A stretch of 64,000 bases of DNA, taken from contig JAOACR010000003.1 of NCBI GenBank assembly GCA_026417735.1, positions 215,915 through 279,914 on the forward strand. The letters run 5' to 3'. The DNA comes from Kiritimatiellia bacterium. GTDB lineage: Bacteria; Verrucomicrobiota; Kiritimatiellia; PWTM01. Made by a program: the position numbers and the translations under genes. This document shows positions 26,347 through 34,831 of this stretch, one piece after another (position 1 is the first letter of the stretch; each line of letters opens with the position of its first letter). The notes below the pieces were generated by a model. The model saw nothing but the letters and a program-made list of their open reading frames with translations, was not told the DNA's origin and did not search any database.

Positions 26347-26374
26347 AGGATACATCATTCCGAACACAATGCAA
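26347..26374 (-). promoter_or_regulatory. candidate distal promoter of the RRM gene
   Basis: On the minus strand TTGCAT (26374-26369), a 16-nt spacer and TATCCT (26352-26347) predict a start near 26340. The leader would be about 145 nt and contains the small hairpin CCCGA-N5-TCGGG. Confidence 0.33.
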
Positions 26375-26423
26375 CTCCGTCACGGTCGCGACGCATGCGG
26401 GTCGAGACAGCACTCTTCAGGGA

Positions 26424-27572
26424 TCACATTACCGGTGTCTTCAGCGCGTGCGCGGTCAGAATCCCCACCACGGGATCTCGCCACCCACCCCCCTCCAGAC
26501 CGCGCTCGATCGCCCGCCAAACCACCGCCGAGGTCGTCTCGACGCCGAAGCCACGCAAGCCCAGCTCCGCGCGACCGGCACGAATGTCCGGCTCGTCGAC
26601 CACCGCCAGCTCAACCTCCCCCCGCCGCGCCAGCCCGAGCAGTTCCGCCGTCCGGACCGGTCGCTCCACGCAAATCCCCTCCGCGCAGGTCCGGCCCGCC
26701 ACCTCCGCTCCCGCCACACCGGATGAGTGCGCCAACGGTGCGCAACACCTCGCCTGCACGCCGACCAAACGAGGCAGGCGGGTTGCTTCACCACCCACGA
26801 TCTCCATGAATCCCAGGTGTAATCCCAGTAGAAGCCCCCCCTGCCCCACCGGCGCCACCACGGTGCCGGGCAGTGTGTCCAACTGCTCAACCAGTTCGAA
26901 GGCGATCGTTGCATACCCCGCGATCTGGAACGGCTGATACGCGTGACTCGCATATGCCACGCCGCTCTCCGCCTCCGCAATTGCGGCGGCGGCCGCCGCC
27001 GCTCTTGACCCCTGCACACGGATCAACTGCGCGCCATGCAGCGCAATCTGAAACACCTTTGTGCCCGAGGCACCTTCCGGCACATACACCCTCGCGCGAA
27101 TACCCGCTCGCGCCGCATACGCGGCAAGCGCCACGCCTGCATTGCCGGAAGAATCCTCGACCACCTCGCGAAGGTTCCTGCAGAGGGTTGCCGCTGCGAG
27201 CACCGCCGCACCACGATCCTTGAACGATCCGGTGGGGTTCTGCCCCTCGACCTTCAGCGCCACCTCCGCCCCGCCGGCGGTGCGCGCCCAACACAGCGCC
27301 GTTCCCCCTTCTCCCAACGATACCCGCCTCAGCGCGTCCGAAGGTACCCCCAGCCACTGCGCCCACCGTGCCAGACCCGGCGCCTTCCTTTCCGGCAGCG
27401 GCGCCCGACCGCACGGCAACACGCAAAACAACCCGCCGCACTGCTCGCACCGCCACGGCAGCGCGTCCGATGGATACGGCGCGCCGCAACCTCCACATGC
27501 ATGGCGGGCTCCTGACCCCTTCGCGCCGCGCGACGCCCTCACATCCCGCCCTATCAGAGCCACAGCACGCAC
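26424..27572 (-). CDS. thrC: threonine synthase-like PLP enzyme with N-terminal zinc ribbon
   Basis: A fold-type II PLP enzyme of up to 382 residues. Residues about 26-50 form a zinc ribbon (CGGCGAPYPSDALPWRCEQC) as in archaeal-type threonine synthases. The PLP lysine is in NPTGSFKDRGAAV; SSGNAGVALAAYAARAG and the phosphate-binding APVGQGGLLLG follow. It should convert O-phosphohomoserine to threonine, although related enzymes with other substrates exist. The first codons are GTG and overlap the upstream lactonase gene by 19 bp; GTGs at 27563 and 27542 are alternatives, and none has a clear ribosome site. Confidence 0.78.
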   Translation of the reverse strand: MRAVALIGRDVRASRGAKGSGARHACGGCGAPYPSDALPWRCEQCGGLFCVLPCGRAPLPERKAPGLARWAQWLGVPSDALRRVSLGEGGTALCWARTAGGAEVALKVEGQNPTGSFKDRGAAVLAAATLCRNLREVVEDSSGNAGVALAAYAARAGIRARVYVPEGASGTKVFQIALHGAQLIRVQGSRAAAAAAAIAEAESGVAYASHAYQPFQIAGYATIAFELVEQLDTLPGTVVAPVGQGGLLLGLHLGFMEIVGGEATRLPRLVGVQARCCAPLAHSSGVAGAEVAGRTCAEGICVERPVRTAELLGLARRGEVELAVVDEPDIRAGRAELGLRGFGVETTSAVVWRAIERGLEGGGWRDPVVGILTAHALKTPVM

Positions 27573-28672
27573 ACCGGCGCCGGCACCGAGATCTCGCTTG
27601 TTGGCTCACCAAGTGCACCCGTCCCCTCATCCAACGGAAACACCACCACGTTGTCGGTGTCCTGATTCGCCACCACGAGCCACCGCCCCGAGGCGTCCAC
27701 CCCGAAATGTCGTGGTGTCCGGCCTCTTGTGGCGGTGTGACCCATCAGTGCCGGCCGTCCACTTGCGTCCAGGCGAAACCTCGAAATGCTGTCATGGCCC
27801 CGGTTGGAGGTGTAGAGCCACTCCGCTCTGGGGTGAATCGAAATCTCCGCGGCGGTGCTGACGCCTTGAAACTCCGGCGGAAGAGCGCAGACCGTCTCCC
27901 TCGCCGTCAGCACTCCACGTTCCGCATCCCATTCGTACGCCGTCACCGAGGATGTCAGCTCGTTCACGGAATATGCCCACCGGCCATTCCGATGCAGCGC
28001 GAAATGGCGAGGACCGGATCCGGACGGCGGCCGACCGGTGGCCGTTGCGGATGGTTTCAGCCCAGCGTCCGTCACCCGATAACCGAAAACGGCATCGGCC
28101 CCCAGATCTGGTATCCAGCACCAATCGCCCCGCTGGTCGAATGTCACCCCGTGCGCATGCGGTCCCTGCTGCCGACGCGTGTTCGGCCCACAGCCTTCGT
28201 GCTGGATGCGCTGCCGTCGCGCACCCGGCCGCCCCTCCGAATCGAGCGGGAACACCGCGACACTCCCATCCGCATAGTTGGCCACCACCAGCCAGCGTCC
28301 CCGAGGATCCACCGCCAAATGACATGGCACGGGCCCCTCCGTGGGACGCACAACGAGCAGGTCCAGCCCACCATCTGCCCGCCAAGCGTATGCGGCTACC
28401 GCGCCTTCCGCTCGCCCCTCGTACCGGTTCAGCTCATACACCGCATAAACCACCGGCCGGCTCGGATGCCGCGCCAGAAACGACGCGTTCGTCGCCGCGG
28501 CGACCGGGCGGGGAACGCTCAGACGCCCCGCGGCAGGGTCAAACTCGGCCGAATAAATTCCTTCGCTGCCGCGCCGTGAATACGTCCCAATCAGAACATG
28601 CCCGGCTGCCGCCACACCGGCCGTCATCGCCGCGGCGGAAATCACCATCACCCGCTGATGGATGTGCCACAT
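27554..28672 (-). CDS. exported lactonase-family seven-bladed beta-propeller protein
   Basis: A 372-residue protein of the Pgl/YbhE lactonase family. It has a signal peptide (to about residue 24) and repeated blade motifs such as VLIGTYSRRGSEGIYSAEFD, PCHLAVDPRGRWLVVANYADGSVAVFPLD, GPRHFALHRNGRWAYSVNEL and TPRHFGVDASGRWLVVANQDTDNVVVFPL. The cytosolic family member is 6-phosphogluconolactonase. The export signal argues against that job and suggests an extracellular sugar lactone or an unknown ligand. GGGGGATC precedes the ATG. It overlaps thrC downstream. Confidence 0.82.
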   Translation of the reverse strand: MWHIHQRVMVISAAAMTAGVAAAGHVLIGTYSRRGSEGIYSAEFDPAAGRLSVPRPVAAATNASFLARHPSRPVVYAVYELNRYEGRAEGAVAAYAWRADGGLDLLVVRPTEGPVPCHLAVDPRGRWLVVANYADGSVAVFPLDSEGRPGARRQRIQHEGCGPNTRRQQGPHAHGVTFDQRGDWCWIPDLGADAVFGYRVTDAGLKPSATATGRPPSGSGPRHFALHRNGRWAYSVNELTSSVTAYEWDAERGVLTARETVCALPPEFQGVSTAAEISIHPRAEWLYTSNRGHDSISRFRLDASGRPALMGHTATRGRTPRHFGVDASGRWLVVANQDTDNVVVFPLDEGTGALGEPTSEISVPAPVCVLWL

Positions 28673-29105
28673 GTGATCCCCCGCTTATTCCGTCAGCCCC
28701 ATCATAAGCCCCGTGCGCCAAATCACCAGCCAAAGGCCACCAACTTCCCATTGGTCGCGGTCACCGGCCATCGAACAATCGCCTCCATTGACCATCGCAT
28801 CGCGCGGCGAACCCAACGCCCATTTCTCACCAGCATGACCGCCAATCCGTGAAAACCAGATGGTTCCCGTTGCGCCCCCTGGGATCCGCACTTCTGGTGC
28901 GATCGGCTAGCGTCGCATCGCCAGCAACCGACCACCGCCACGGCGCCGGTACCCCCTCGTCGCCGATCCACACGGTACGCACCGGCGCCCGTCCGCTGCG
29001 ACCCACCCGATGCCGGCAGACGCGCAGGTCCCGAACGGCTTGATTGCGTCCGCGTTCGGTCCTACAAGGCGCCTCTGCAGCCGCCGCTCAAAAAGAGTCA
29101 TCGCA
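28673..29105 (+). other. intergenic region between divergent genes
   Basis: These 433 bases lie between the minus-strand lactonase gene and the plus-strand TIM-barrel gene. Apart from the candidate promoter at 29040-29068, no gene, RNA or strong hairpin was recognised. The open frames here show no family motif. Confidence 0.6.
29040..29068 (+). promoter_or_regulatory. candidate promoter of the TIM-barrel gene
   Basis: TTGATT (29040-29045), a 17-nt spacer and TACAAG (29063-29068) give a start near 29075, about 30 nt before the ATG at 29106. Confidence 0.33.
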
Positions 29106-30020
29106 ATGACACCGCACGCAGGTGAAGTCCCGCGACCCGCGGGGGGAAACGAGCCGACGAGAGGAGCTCGCCAGCACCTCCACGCCCCAGCCGTCCGCTC
29201 GCTGATCACACTGGCCCTCCTGGGGACCGCATGTGCCTCTGCCGGACGCGACCTCTTCGCGATGGACACCGGCTTCCAGGTGCCGGGCATGAACGAAATC
29301 GAGCAGCTAGAACTTGTGCGCAGCCTCGGCTTCGCCGGCGTGACCTGGTCACTCGGCGATCCGGAGCGTCTGCGCCGCGTCGGCGAGCACGCCGAGCGCA
29401 TCGGCTTGCGACTGATCGCCGTGTACACGGTTGCGCAACTGAAACGGGACGCGCTGGTTCCCGACCCACGAGTGGATGGCGTGCTTGCCGCGATGCGCGG
29501 GCTCGCACCGCGTCTCTGGCTCGCGATTCAAAGCAGCGACTTCGCCCGATCTTCGGAAGCTGGAGACGAGCCGGCCGTGGATGGGCTTCGCCGGCTGGCG
29601 GACCGCGCCGCTGCCGCCGGGGTCACGATCTCGCTCTACCATCACAGTGGCTATTGGATGGAACGAATTGAACATGCCGTGCGACTCGCCCGCAAAACGG
29701 CGCGGCCCAACGTCGTCGTAACGTTCAATCTGGCCCACTGGCTCAAGACGGACGGTCGCAACCTGGCCGAGCACCTCGACGAGGCGATGCCGCTGCTGGA
29801 CTCAGTTACCATCAACGGCGCGACCGTCACCAACGACACTTCCTGGGCCAACCTCATCCAGCCCCTCCACCGGGGCACGTTCGACTGGGCCGCCGTTGTC
29901 CGTGAACTTGACCGGAGAGGCTTCCGGGGCCCGATCTGTCTTCAGCTATGGGGCATCGGCGGGTTGAAACAGGACAATCTGCGGAACTCGATCGCGGCCT
30001 GGCGAGCGGCGTTTCCCTGA
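29106..30020 (+). CDS. exported sugar phosphate isomerase/epimerase-like TIM-barrel protein
   Basis: A 304-residue protein of the xylose isomerase-like AP endonuclease 2 family. The hydrophobic stretch SLITLALLGTACASAG near residue 35 looks like a signal peptide. Barrel features include LVRSLGFAGVTWSLGDPERL, GLRLIAVYTV, VTISLYHHSGYW, VVVTFNLAHWLKTDG with the conserved His/Asp region, and the end GFRGPICLQLWG. Exported members are common in planctomycete and lentisphaerote-type genomes; their substrates are mostly unknown. The N-terminal region before the signal is long (about 33 residues), so the true start could be further downstream. Confidence 0.72.
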   Translation: MTPHAGEVPRPAGGNEPTRGARQHLHAPAVRSLITLALLGTACASAGRDLFAMDTGFQVPGMNEIEQLELVRSLGFAGVTWSLGDPERLRRVGEHAERIGLRLIAVYTVAQLKRDALVPDPRVDGVLAAMRGLAPRLWLAIQSSDFARSSEAGDEPAVDGLRRLADRAAAAGVTISLYHHSGYWMERIEHAVRLARKTARPNVVVTFNLAHWLKTDGRNLAEHLDEAMPLLDSVTINGATVTNDTSWANLIQPLHRGTFDWAAVVRELDRRGFRGPICLQLWGIGGLKQDNLRNSIAAWRAAFP

Positions 30021-30059
30021 TGCCGGGCTGGGTCGCTCCGCGCCTCGTCCCTCCGTAGA

Positions 30060-32453
30060 ATGCTCCTTATGAACACGCGCGCGATGGGCCATTCGTCCAG
30101 CCCGCCGCCACCGGGCACTCAAAGCCGCGGGACGGTGCTCCCTGCCGTCCCCATCCTGCCGCTCAACGACGTCGTTCTTTTCCCTGCGATGATTGCGCCG
30201 TTGTTGATCAACACGGCCCGTTCCAAACGCCTGGCAGAGTTCGTCTCCGCTGGCGATCGTCTGTTCGCCGGCGTGCTGCAGCGGCAGGGAGACCTGCCCG
30301 ACGACCAGGTGGGCCCTGAGCAGCTGCACGATGTGGGGTGTTTCGCCCGGGTCTTGCGCATGCTCCGGTTCCCCGACGACACCGTCCGGATGCTCGTGCA
30401 GGGCGAACGCCGCTGTCGACTCGGCCCGTGGGAGCGCACCGGCGATCCGTTCCTCCGTGCCGACGTGATGCTGTTGGATGACATAGTGGAAAGCGGTCCG
30501 GAACTCGCAGCGCTCGCGCGTACCGCGTCGCATCAGTTCATGGAAGTGATCAGTCTCTCGCCGGTGCTGCCGGAGGAGCTCAAAATTGCGTTGTTCAACA
30601 CCGAAGATCCGGCCCGCCTCTCCGACCTCATCGCGGCCAACCTGCCGATGCCGATCAGCGAGCGCCAGGCGTTGCTCGCCGAGCTCTCCGTCCGAACGCG
30701 GCTCGAACGGATCCTGGTGTTGCTGAACCGGGAACGCGAAGTCTTGCAGCTCGGCAGAAAAATTCAGGCGCGTGTTTCAGAGACGTTTTCGAAGACGCAG
30801 CGCGAACACGTGCTGCGCGAACAGCTCCGCCAAATCCGGGCGGAACTCGGCGAAACGGAGTCCACCGTTTCGGACATCGAGCGGCTGCGCGAACGGCTTC
30901 GCGAGGCCAAACTCCCGCCGGAGGCGTCCAGCGCGGCGGAGGCAGAACTGGAACGGCTCGCGGTGCTGCCACCCGCCTCACCCGAGTACGGTGTCGCCCG
31001 CACCTATCTGGACTGGCTCGCTTCGCTGCCATGGTCGGTTGAGACGACAGACCGCCTCGATCTGCGCGCGGCCGGTCGCGTACTCTCGTCCCGCCACTAC
31101 GGACTCGACAAGGTCCGCGAACGTATCCTCGAATTTCTCGCGGTGTTGCGGCTGAAGCGCGACCTCGCCGGTCCCATTCTCTGCTTCGTAGGGCCTCCCG
31201 GCGTCGGCAAGACTTCACTGGGCCAGGCCATCGCCGACGCGATGGGACGCCGGTTTGTCCGGCTCTCGCTGGGTGGCCTGCAGGATGAGGCCGAAATCCG
31301 CGGCCATCGGCGCACCTATGTTGGCGCGCTACCCGGTCGCATCCTGCAGAGCATCCGACGCGCCGGCAGCCGCAATCCGGTGTTCATGCTGGACGAATTG
31401 GACAAAATCGGCCGCGACTTTCGCGGCGACCCGGCCGCAGCGCTCCTCGAAGTGCTCGACCCGGAACAGAACCGCCAGTTCCGCGACCACTACCTCGATG
31501 TCGCCTTCGACCTCTCCCACGTGCTGTTCATCACCACTGCAAACGTGCTCGATCCGGTCCCCGCGGCGCTGCGTGACCGTCTCGAAGTGATCGAGCTGCC
31601 GGGCTACACCCCTCGCGAAAAACTCGAGATCGCACGGCGCCACCTGCTGCCCCGACAGATAGAGCAACACGGCCTTCGCCCCCATCAGCTCGAGGTCCCG
31701 GATGAGGCGATCGATACGATCATCCGCCGCTACACCCGCGAAGCCGGCGTGCGGCAACTCGACCGTCATCTGGCCGCGCTGTGCCGCAAGGCCGCCCGAT
31801 CGATCGTCGCGCGCCCCCGCGCGCGCTTCTGCGCACGCGCCCACCGCCTCCGGCGCTGGCTCGGTCCACCGCGTATTCCTGATGCGGGTCGGGATCTGAA
31901 CCCCCCGCCAGGTCTCGCGCAGGGGCTCGCCTGGACGCCGGAAGGCGGCGACATCCTCACGATCGAAGTCGCCACAATGCACGGCCAGGGTCGCCGCATT
32001 CTTACCGGGCTCCTCGGCGACGTATTGAAGGAATCTGCTGAAACCGCCGTATCGCTCGTGCGCGCCCGTTCGGAAGCCTGGGACCTTCCCGCCGACTTTA
32101 CCGAACATCACGATCTGCATATTCATGTCCCCGCGGGCGCGGTCCCCAAGGATGGCCCCTCCGCCGGCCTGGCCATCGCGGTCGCGCTGGTCTCGCTGTT
32201 GAGACGCCAACCCGTCCCCTCCGACTGCGCGATGACCGGCGAAATCACGTTGCGCGGGCGCGTGCTGCCGGTCGGTGGCATCCGGGAAAAAGTTCTCGCG
32301 GCTGCGCGCGGCGGCATCCGACGTGTGATTCTGCCCGCCGCCAACCGCGACGATCTCGCTGAGGTGCCGCTCGAGGTCCGCCGCCAGCTCCAACTGATCC
32401 GCGTCCGCGACGTGGACGCCGCGCTCGCGGTCATTTTCGGAGATGACTCATGA
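30060..32453 (+). CDS. lon: ATP-dependent protease Lon
   Basis: A 797-residue LonA: an N-terminal substrate domain ([20 protein letters not shown]), a coiled region ([17 protein letters not shown]), AAA+ with Walker A GPPGVGKT at residues 378-385 and Walker [11 protein letters not shown], and a protease domain with catalytic Ser701 (PKDGPSAG) and Lys744 ([11 protein letters not shown]). The 43-residue spacing equals that of E. coli Lon. It degrades misfolded and regulatory proteins in the cytoplasm. ATGs at 30060 and 30069 compete; a TAGAAT box 7 nt before 30069 would favour the latter. The stop overlaps the next gene. Confidence 0.96.
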   Translation: MLLMNTRAMGHSSSPPPPGTQSRGTVLPAVPILPLNDVVLFPAMIAPLLINTARSKRLAEFVSAGDRLFAGVLQRQGDLPDDQVGPEQLHDVGCFARVLRMLRFPDDTVRMLVQGERRCRLGPWERTGDPFLRADVMLLDDIVESGPELAALARTASHQFMEVISLSPVLPEELKIALFNTEDPARLSDLIAANLPMPISERQALLAELSVRTRLERILVLLNREREVLQLGRKIQARVSETFSKTQREHVLREQLRQIRAELGETESTVSDIERLRERLREAKLPPEASSAAEAELERLAVLPPASPEYGVARTYLDWLASLPWSVETTDRLDLRAAGRVLSSRHYGLDKVRERILEFLAVLRLKRDLAGPILCFVGPPGVGKTSLGQAIADAMGRRFVRLSLGGLQDEAEIRGHRRTYVGALPGRILQSIRRAGSRNPVFMLDELDKIGRDFRGDPAAALLEVLDPEQNRQFRDHYLDVAFDLSHVLFITTANVLDPVPAALRDRLEVIELPGYTPREKLEIARRHLLPRQIEQHGLRPHQLEVPDEAIDTIIRRYTREAGVRQLDRHLAALCRKAARSIVARPRARFCARAHRLRRWLGPPRIPDAGRDLNPPPGLAQGLAWTPEGGDILTIEVATMHGQGRRILTGLLGDVLKESAETAVSLVRARSEAWDLPADFTEHHDLHIHVPAGAVPKDGPSAGLAIAVALVSLLRRQPVPSDCAMTGEITLRGRVLPVGGIREKVLAAARGGIRRVILPAANRDDLAEVPLEVRRQLQLIRVRDVDAALAVIFGDDS

Positions 32454-33205
32454 TGATCCGGCGGTTCGGCCCCGCCGTGCTCGCCGCCGCCGTGCTGAAC
32501 GTCGGCGCCCAGGAGTCCAACGTCGAGCCCGCCATTCCACCTCCGCCCTCCGTCGCGGACTTGATGGCCCGGGTGCGCGACACGTTCCCCCACGGAGCTT
32601 GGCACATCAACGGCGAATTGCTGATCCGCGATAACCGCGGCGAACCCGTGCGAACGCTCCTCGCCGATATCCGGCTCGACCTGCGGGGACATCCTCCCTC
32701 AGGTCGCGTGCGGATCGCGGACGCGTTCGGCGCGGAGCTGGCGGCTGTACAGGCGCAGCTCGAACCGGACGGCACCGTCACGCTGCGCGAAGAAGCGCCG
32801 GAACACGCGCTGAGCCGCGCCGTTCCGCCCGACGCCACCGTGCTCGACACCGGACTGCAGTGGTCCGACTTCCTGTTCGATTTTCTATGGTGGAACCGCG
32901 GTCGCGTGCTCGGCATGGAAATGAAGCGGGCACGCGAGTGCTGGGTCGCCGAGCTGCTGCCGCCGGCCCCCGGCCGCTTTGCCTCGGTGCGCGTGTGGGT
33001 GGACGCCCGCGAACATCTCCTGCTTCAGGCGGAAGGACGCGAACCGGGCGGCCGCGTACTTCGCCGGTTCTCCGTAAAAAGTGTGCGAAAGATCAACGAC
33101 CGCTGGGTGATCGAGGACGTCGACTTCGAATTGCCCGCGCAGCCGGCTCGTATCACCCTTCGTGTCCGCGAAAGCCGCGCACTGCCGAGAGAGGTACCTC
33201 CATGA
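32450..33205 (+). CDS. exported LolA-like/outer-membrane lipoprotein-sorting-type protein
   Basis: A 251-residue protein with a signal peptide (to about residue 21). The mature part has a beta-rich pattern like LolA/LppX-fold proteins: [63 protein letters not shown] and the end [15 protein letters not shown]. Such folds carry acylated or hydrophobic ligands across the periplasm. Sequence identity to a named family is not certain. Translation is coupled to lon (ATGA) and to the exonuclease gene (ATGA). Confidence 0.6.
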   Translation: MMIRRFGPAVLAAAVLNVGAQESNVEPAIPPPPSVADLMARVRDTFPHGAWHINGELLIRDNRGEPVRTLLADIRLDLRGHPPSGRVRIADAFGAELAAVQAQLEPDGTVTLREEAPEHALSRAVPPDATVLDTGLQWSDFLFDFLWWNRGRVLGMEMKRARECWVAELLPPAPGRFASVRVWVDAREHLLLQAEGREPGGRVLRRFSVKSVRKINDRWVIEDVDFELPAQPARITLRVRESRALPREVPP

Positions 33206-33975
33206 AGATCGCCACCTTCAATGTGAACTCCATCCGATCGCGCATGCCTGTGCTCGTGCGCTGGCTTTCCCTTGCGGGACCCGACGTGCTCTGCCTGCAG
33301 GAAACGAAAGTCCGCGACGAAGAGTTCCCCTGCCGCGAGCTCGAGCAGCTTGGCTACCACGTTGCCTTCCGCGGCGAGAAAGCCTGGAACGGTGTCGCGA
33401 TTCTCTCCCGAAGTCCGCCGGACGAGGTTGAATTCGGCCTCCCCATCGGAACTCCCCCCGATCAGACCCGCATCATGCGCGCCCGGTTTCGCGATCTGTG
33501 GGTCGTGAACACATATGTGCCGCAGGGACGAGAAATCAGCGACCCACATTACCAGTATAAACTTCAATGGTTCGCGCGCCTCCGGGAGTTCTGGGCATCA
33601 CGGTTTCGGCCCGACCGGGACCGCGTGCTCTGGGTTGGCGACATGAACGTTGCGATCGAACCGGAAGACGTGCATGCCCCCGACCAATACACCGATCACG
33701 TCTGCTTTCACATTGACGCCCGTCGCGCGCTGGCCGCCTGTCGGGACTGGGGTTTCATCGACGTCTATCGGCGCTTTCACCCCGAGCCGGGCCGGTATTC
33801 CTTCTTCGACTACCGCACTCCGAACGCCGTTCGGCGCGGATTGGGCTGGCGGTTGGACTACATCTTCGCCACGGCGCCCGTCGCGGACGAGGCGAAAGAT
33901 GCGTGGATTGATCTCGAACCCCGCACGTGGGAGAAACCCTCCGATCACGCTCCCGTTGTCGCGGTGTTTCCGTGA
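33202..33975 (+). CDS. xth: exodeoxyribonuclease III
   Basis: A 257-residue class II AP endonuclease/3'-5' exonuclease of the Xth/ExoA family used in base excision repair. Motifs in order: [21 protein letters not shown] (metal-binding Glu), NTYVPQG, VGDMNVAIEPEDVH (catalytic Asp and Asn), RLDYIFAT and the final SDHAPVVAVF (catalytic Asp-His). The ATG at 33202 overlaps the preceding TGA and GAGAGAGG lies upstream. The lon, LolA-like and xth genes form one coupled unit. Confidence 0.95.
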   Translation: MKIATFNVNSIRSRMPVLVRWLSLAGPDVLCLQETKVRDEEFPCRELEQLGYHVAFRGEKAWNGVAILSRSPPDEVEFGLPIGTPPDQTRIMRARFRDLWVVNTYVPQGREISDPHYQYKLQWFARLREFWASRFRPDRDRVLWVGDMNVAIEPEDVHAPDQYTDHVCFHIDARRALAACRDWGFIDVYRRFHPEPGRYSFFDYRTPNAVRRGLGWRLDYIFATAPVADEAKDAWIDLEPRTWEKPSDHAPVVAVFP

Positions 33976-34075
33976 CCATGCGGTGACCAAGATTCCGAAC
34001 GCCCTGCCGCCGCATCAGCCGCGCGCAACGGCTCTGTGGGCTGGAACAGCCGACCCAGCGCCGCCGTGGCTCGCC

Positions 34076-34831
34076 TCACGGTGCACCGGCTGAAACTCGG
34101 ACTCTCCAGAAAGCGGCAGCCGTCGGCACCGAGTCCGTCACGGTGAGCAGAAGGCCCGAACCGACCACCGGCCCGCTCACGTCGCTCCATCTGCCGGGCG
34201 CAAGGCCGTGGCTACGTTGCAGACGGTAGACGATCCCAGGGGATGCCCGCCACGTCACCAGCGCGCGACCTCCCGATATGCGGACGTCCGCACATCGGAG
34301 ATGGTCACCGGCCTGCCGCGGGTCCGTCCCCAGCACGCGCACCTCCGTGCCGTCATCGAATCCGTCGCCGTCGGTGTCCGGACGCAGCGCATTCGTGCCG
34401 AGTTCCCCCTCCTCGAGGTCGGTGAGAACATCGTTGTCGTCGTCCTCATCCACCACGTTGTTCAGACCGTCGTTGTCCGTGTCGTAAGGCAGAGCGTCTA
34501 TCGCGTTCGCCCAACCATCGTCATCCAGATCGGGATCCTCGTCATCCGGCTGGCCGTCGCCGTCGGTGTCCCAGGCGGGTCGGATGGCCAGAATGCCCCA
34601 CGCCACCTCCACTCCAGCCCCCGTTGCGCTTTCGCCGATCCCCCCTTCCTGCCCCAACACCGCCAGCACCTGGCAGTTACCCGCTCCGGAGGGAATCGGA
34701 GTTGACGACATCGCCACCGTCGCCTGCTCGATCGCATAGGCCCCACCCTGTTGCACCGCACCGAACGCACGGCCCACCCAGCAGGCGACAGCCGCGAAAC
34801 ACAGGAGGCAGAACAATCGCCGATCGCTCAT
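34076..34831 (-). CDS. exported thrombospondin type 3 repeat protein
   Basis: A 251-residue protein with a signal peptide (MSDRRLFCLLCFAAVACWVGRAFG). The centre carries repeated calcium-binding motifs (DTDGDGQPDDEDPDLDDDG, DTDNDGLNNVVDEDDDND, DTDGDGFDDGTEV), typical of thrombospondin type 3 repeats. A C-terminal beta-domain of about 80 residues follows. It is probably a calcium-stabilised surface or secreted protein. Its ATG overlaps the TGA of the beta-helix gene, so both are made together. Confidence 0.8.
   Translation of the reverse strand: MSDRRLFCLLCFAAVACWVGRAFGAVQQGGAYAIEQATVAMSSTPIPSGAGNCQVLAVLGQEGGIGESATGAGVEVAWGILAIRPAWDTDGDGQPDDEDPDLDDDGWANAIDALPYDTDNDGLNNVVDEDDDNDVLTDLEEGELGTNALRPDTDGDGFDDGTEVRVLGTDPRQAGDHLRCADVRISGGRALVTWRASPGIVYRLQRSHGLAPGRWSDVSGPVVGSGLLLTVTDSVPTAAAFWRVRVSAGAP

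Noticed and set aside
27554..28672. 6-phosphogluconolactonase of the pentose phosphate pathway
   Set aside because: The fold matches, but a clear signal peptide makes a cytosolic role unlikely, so only the fold is named.
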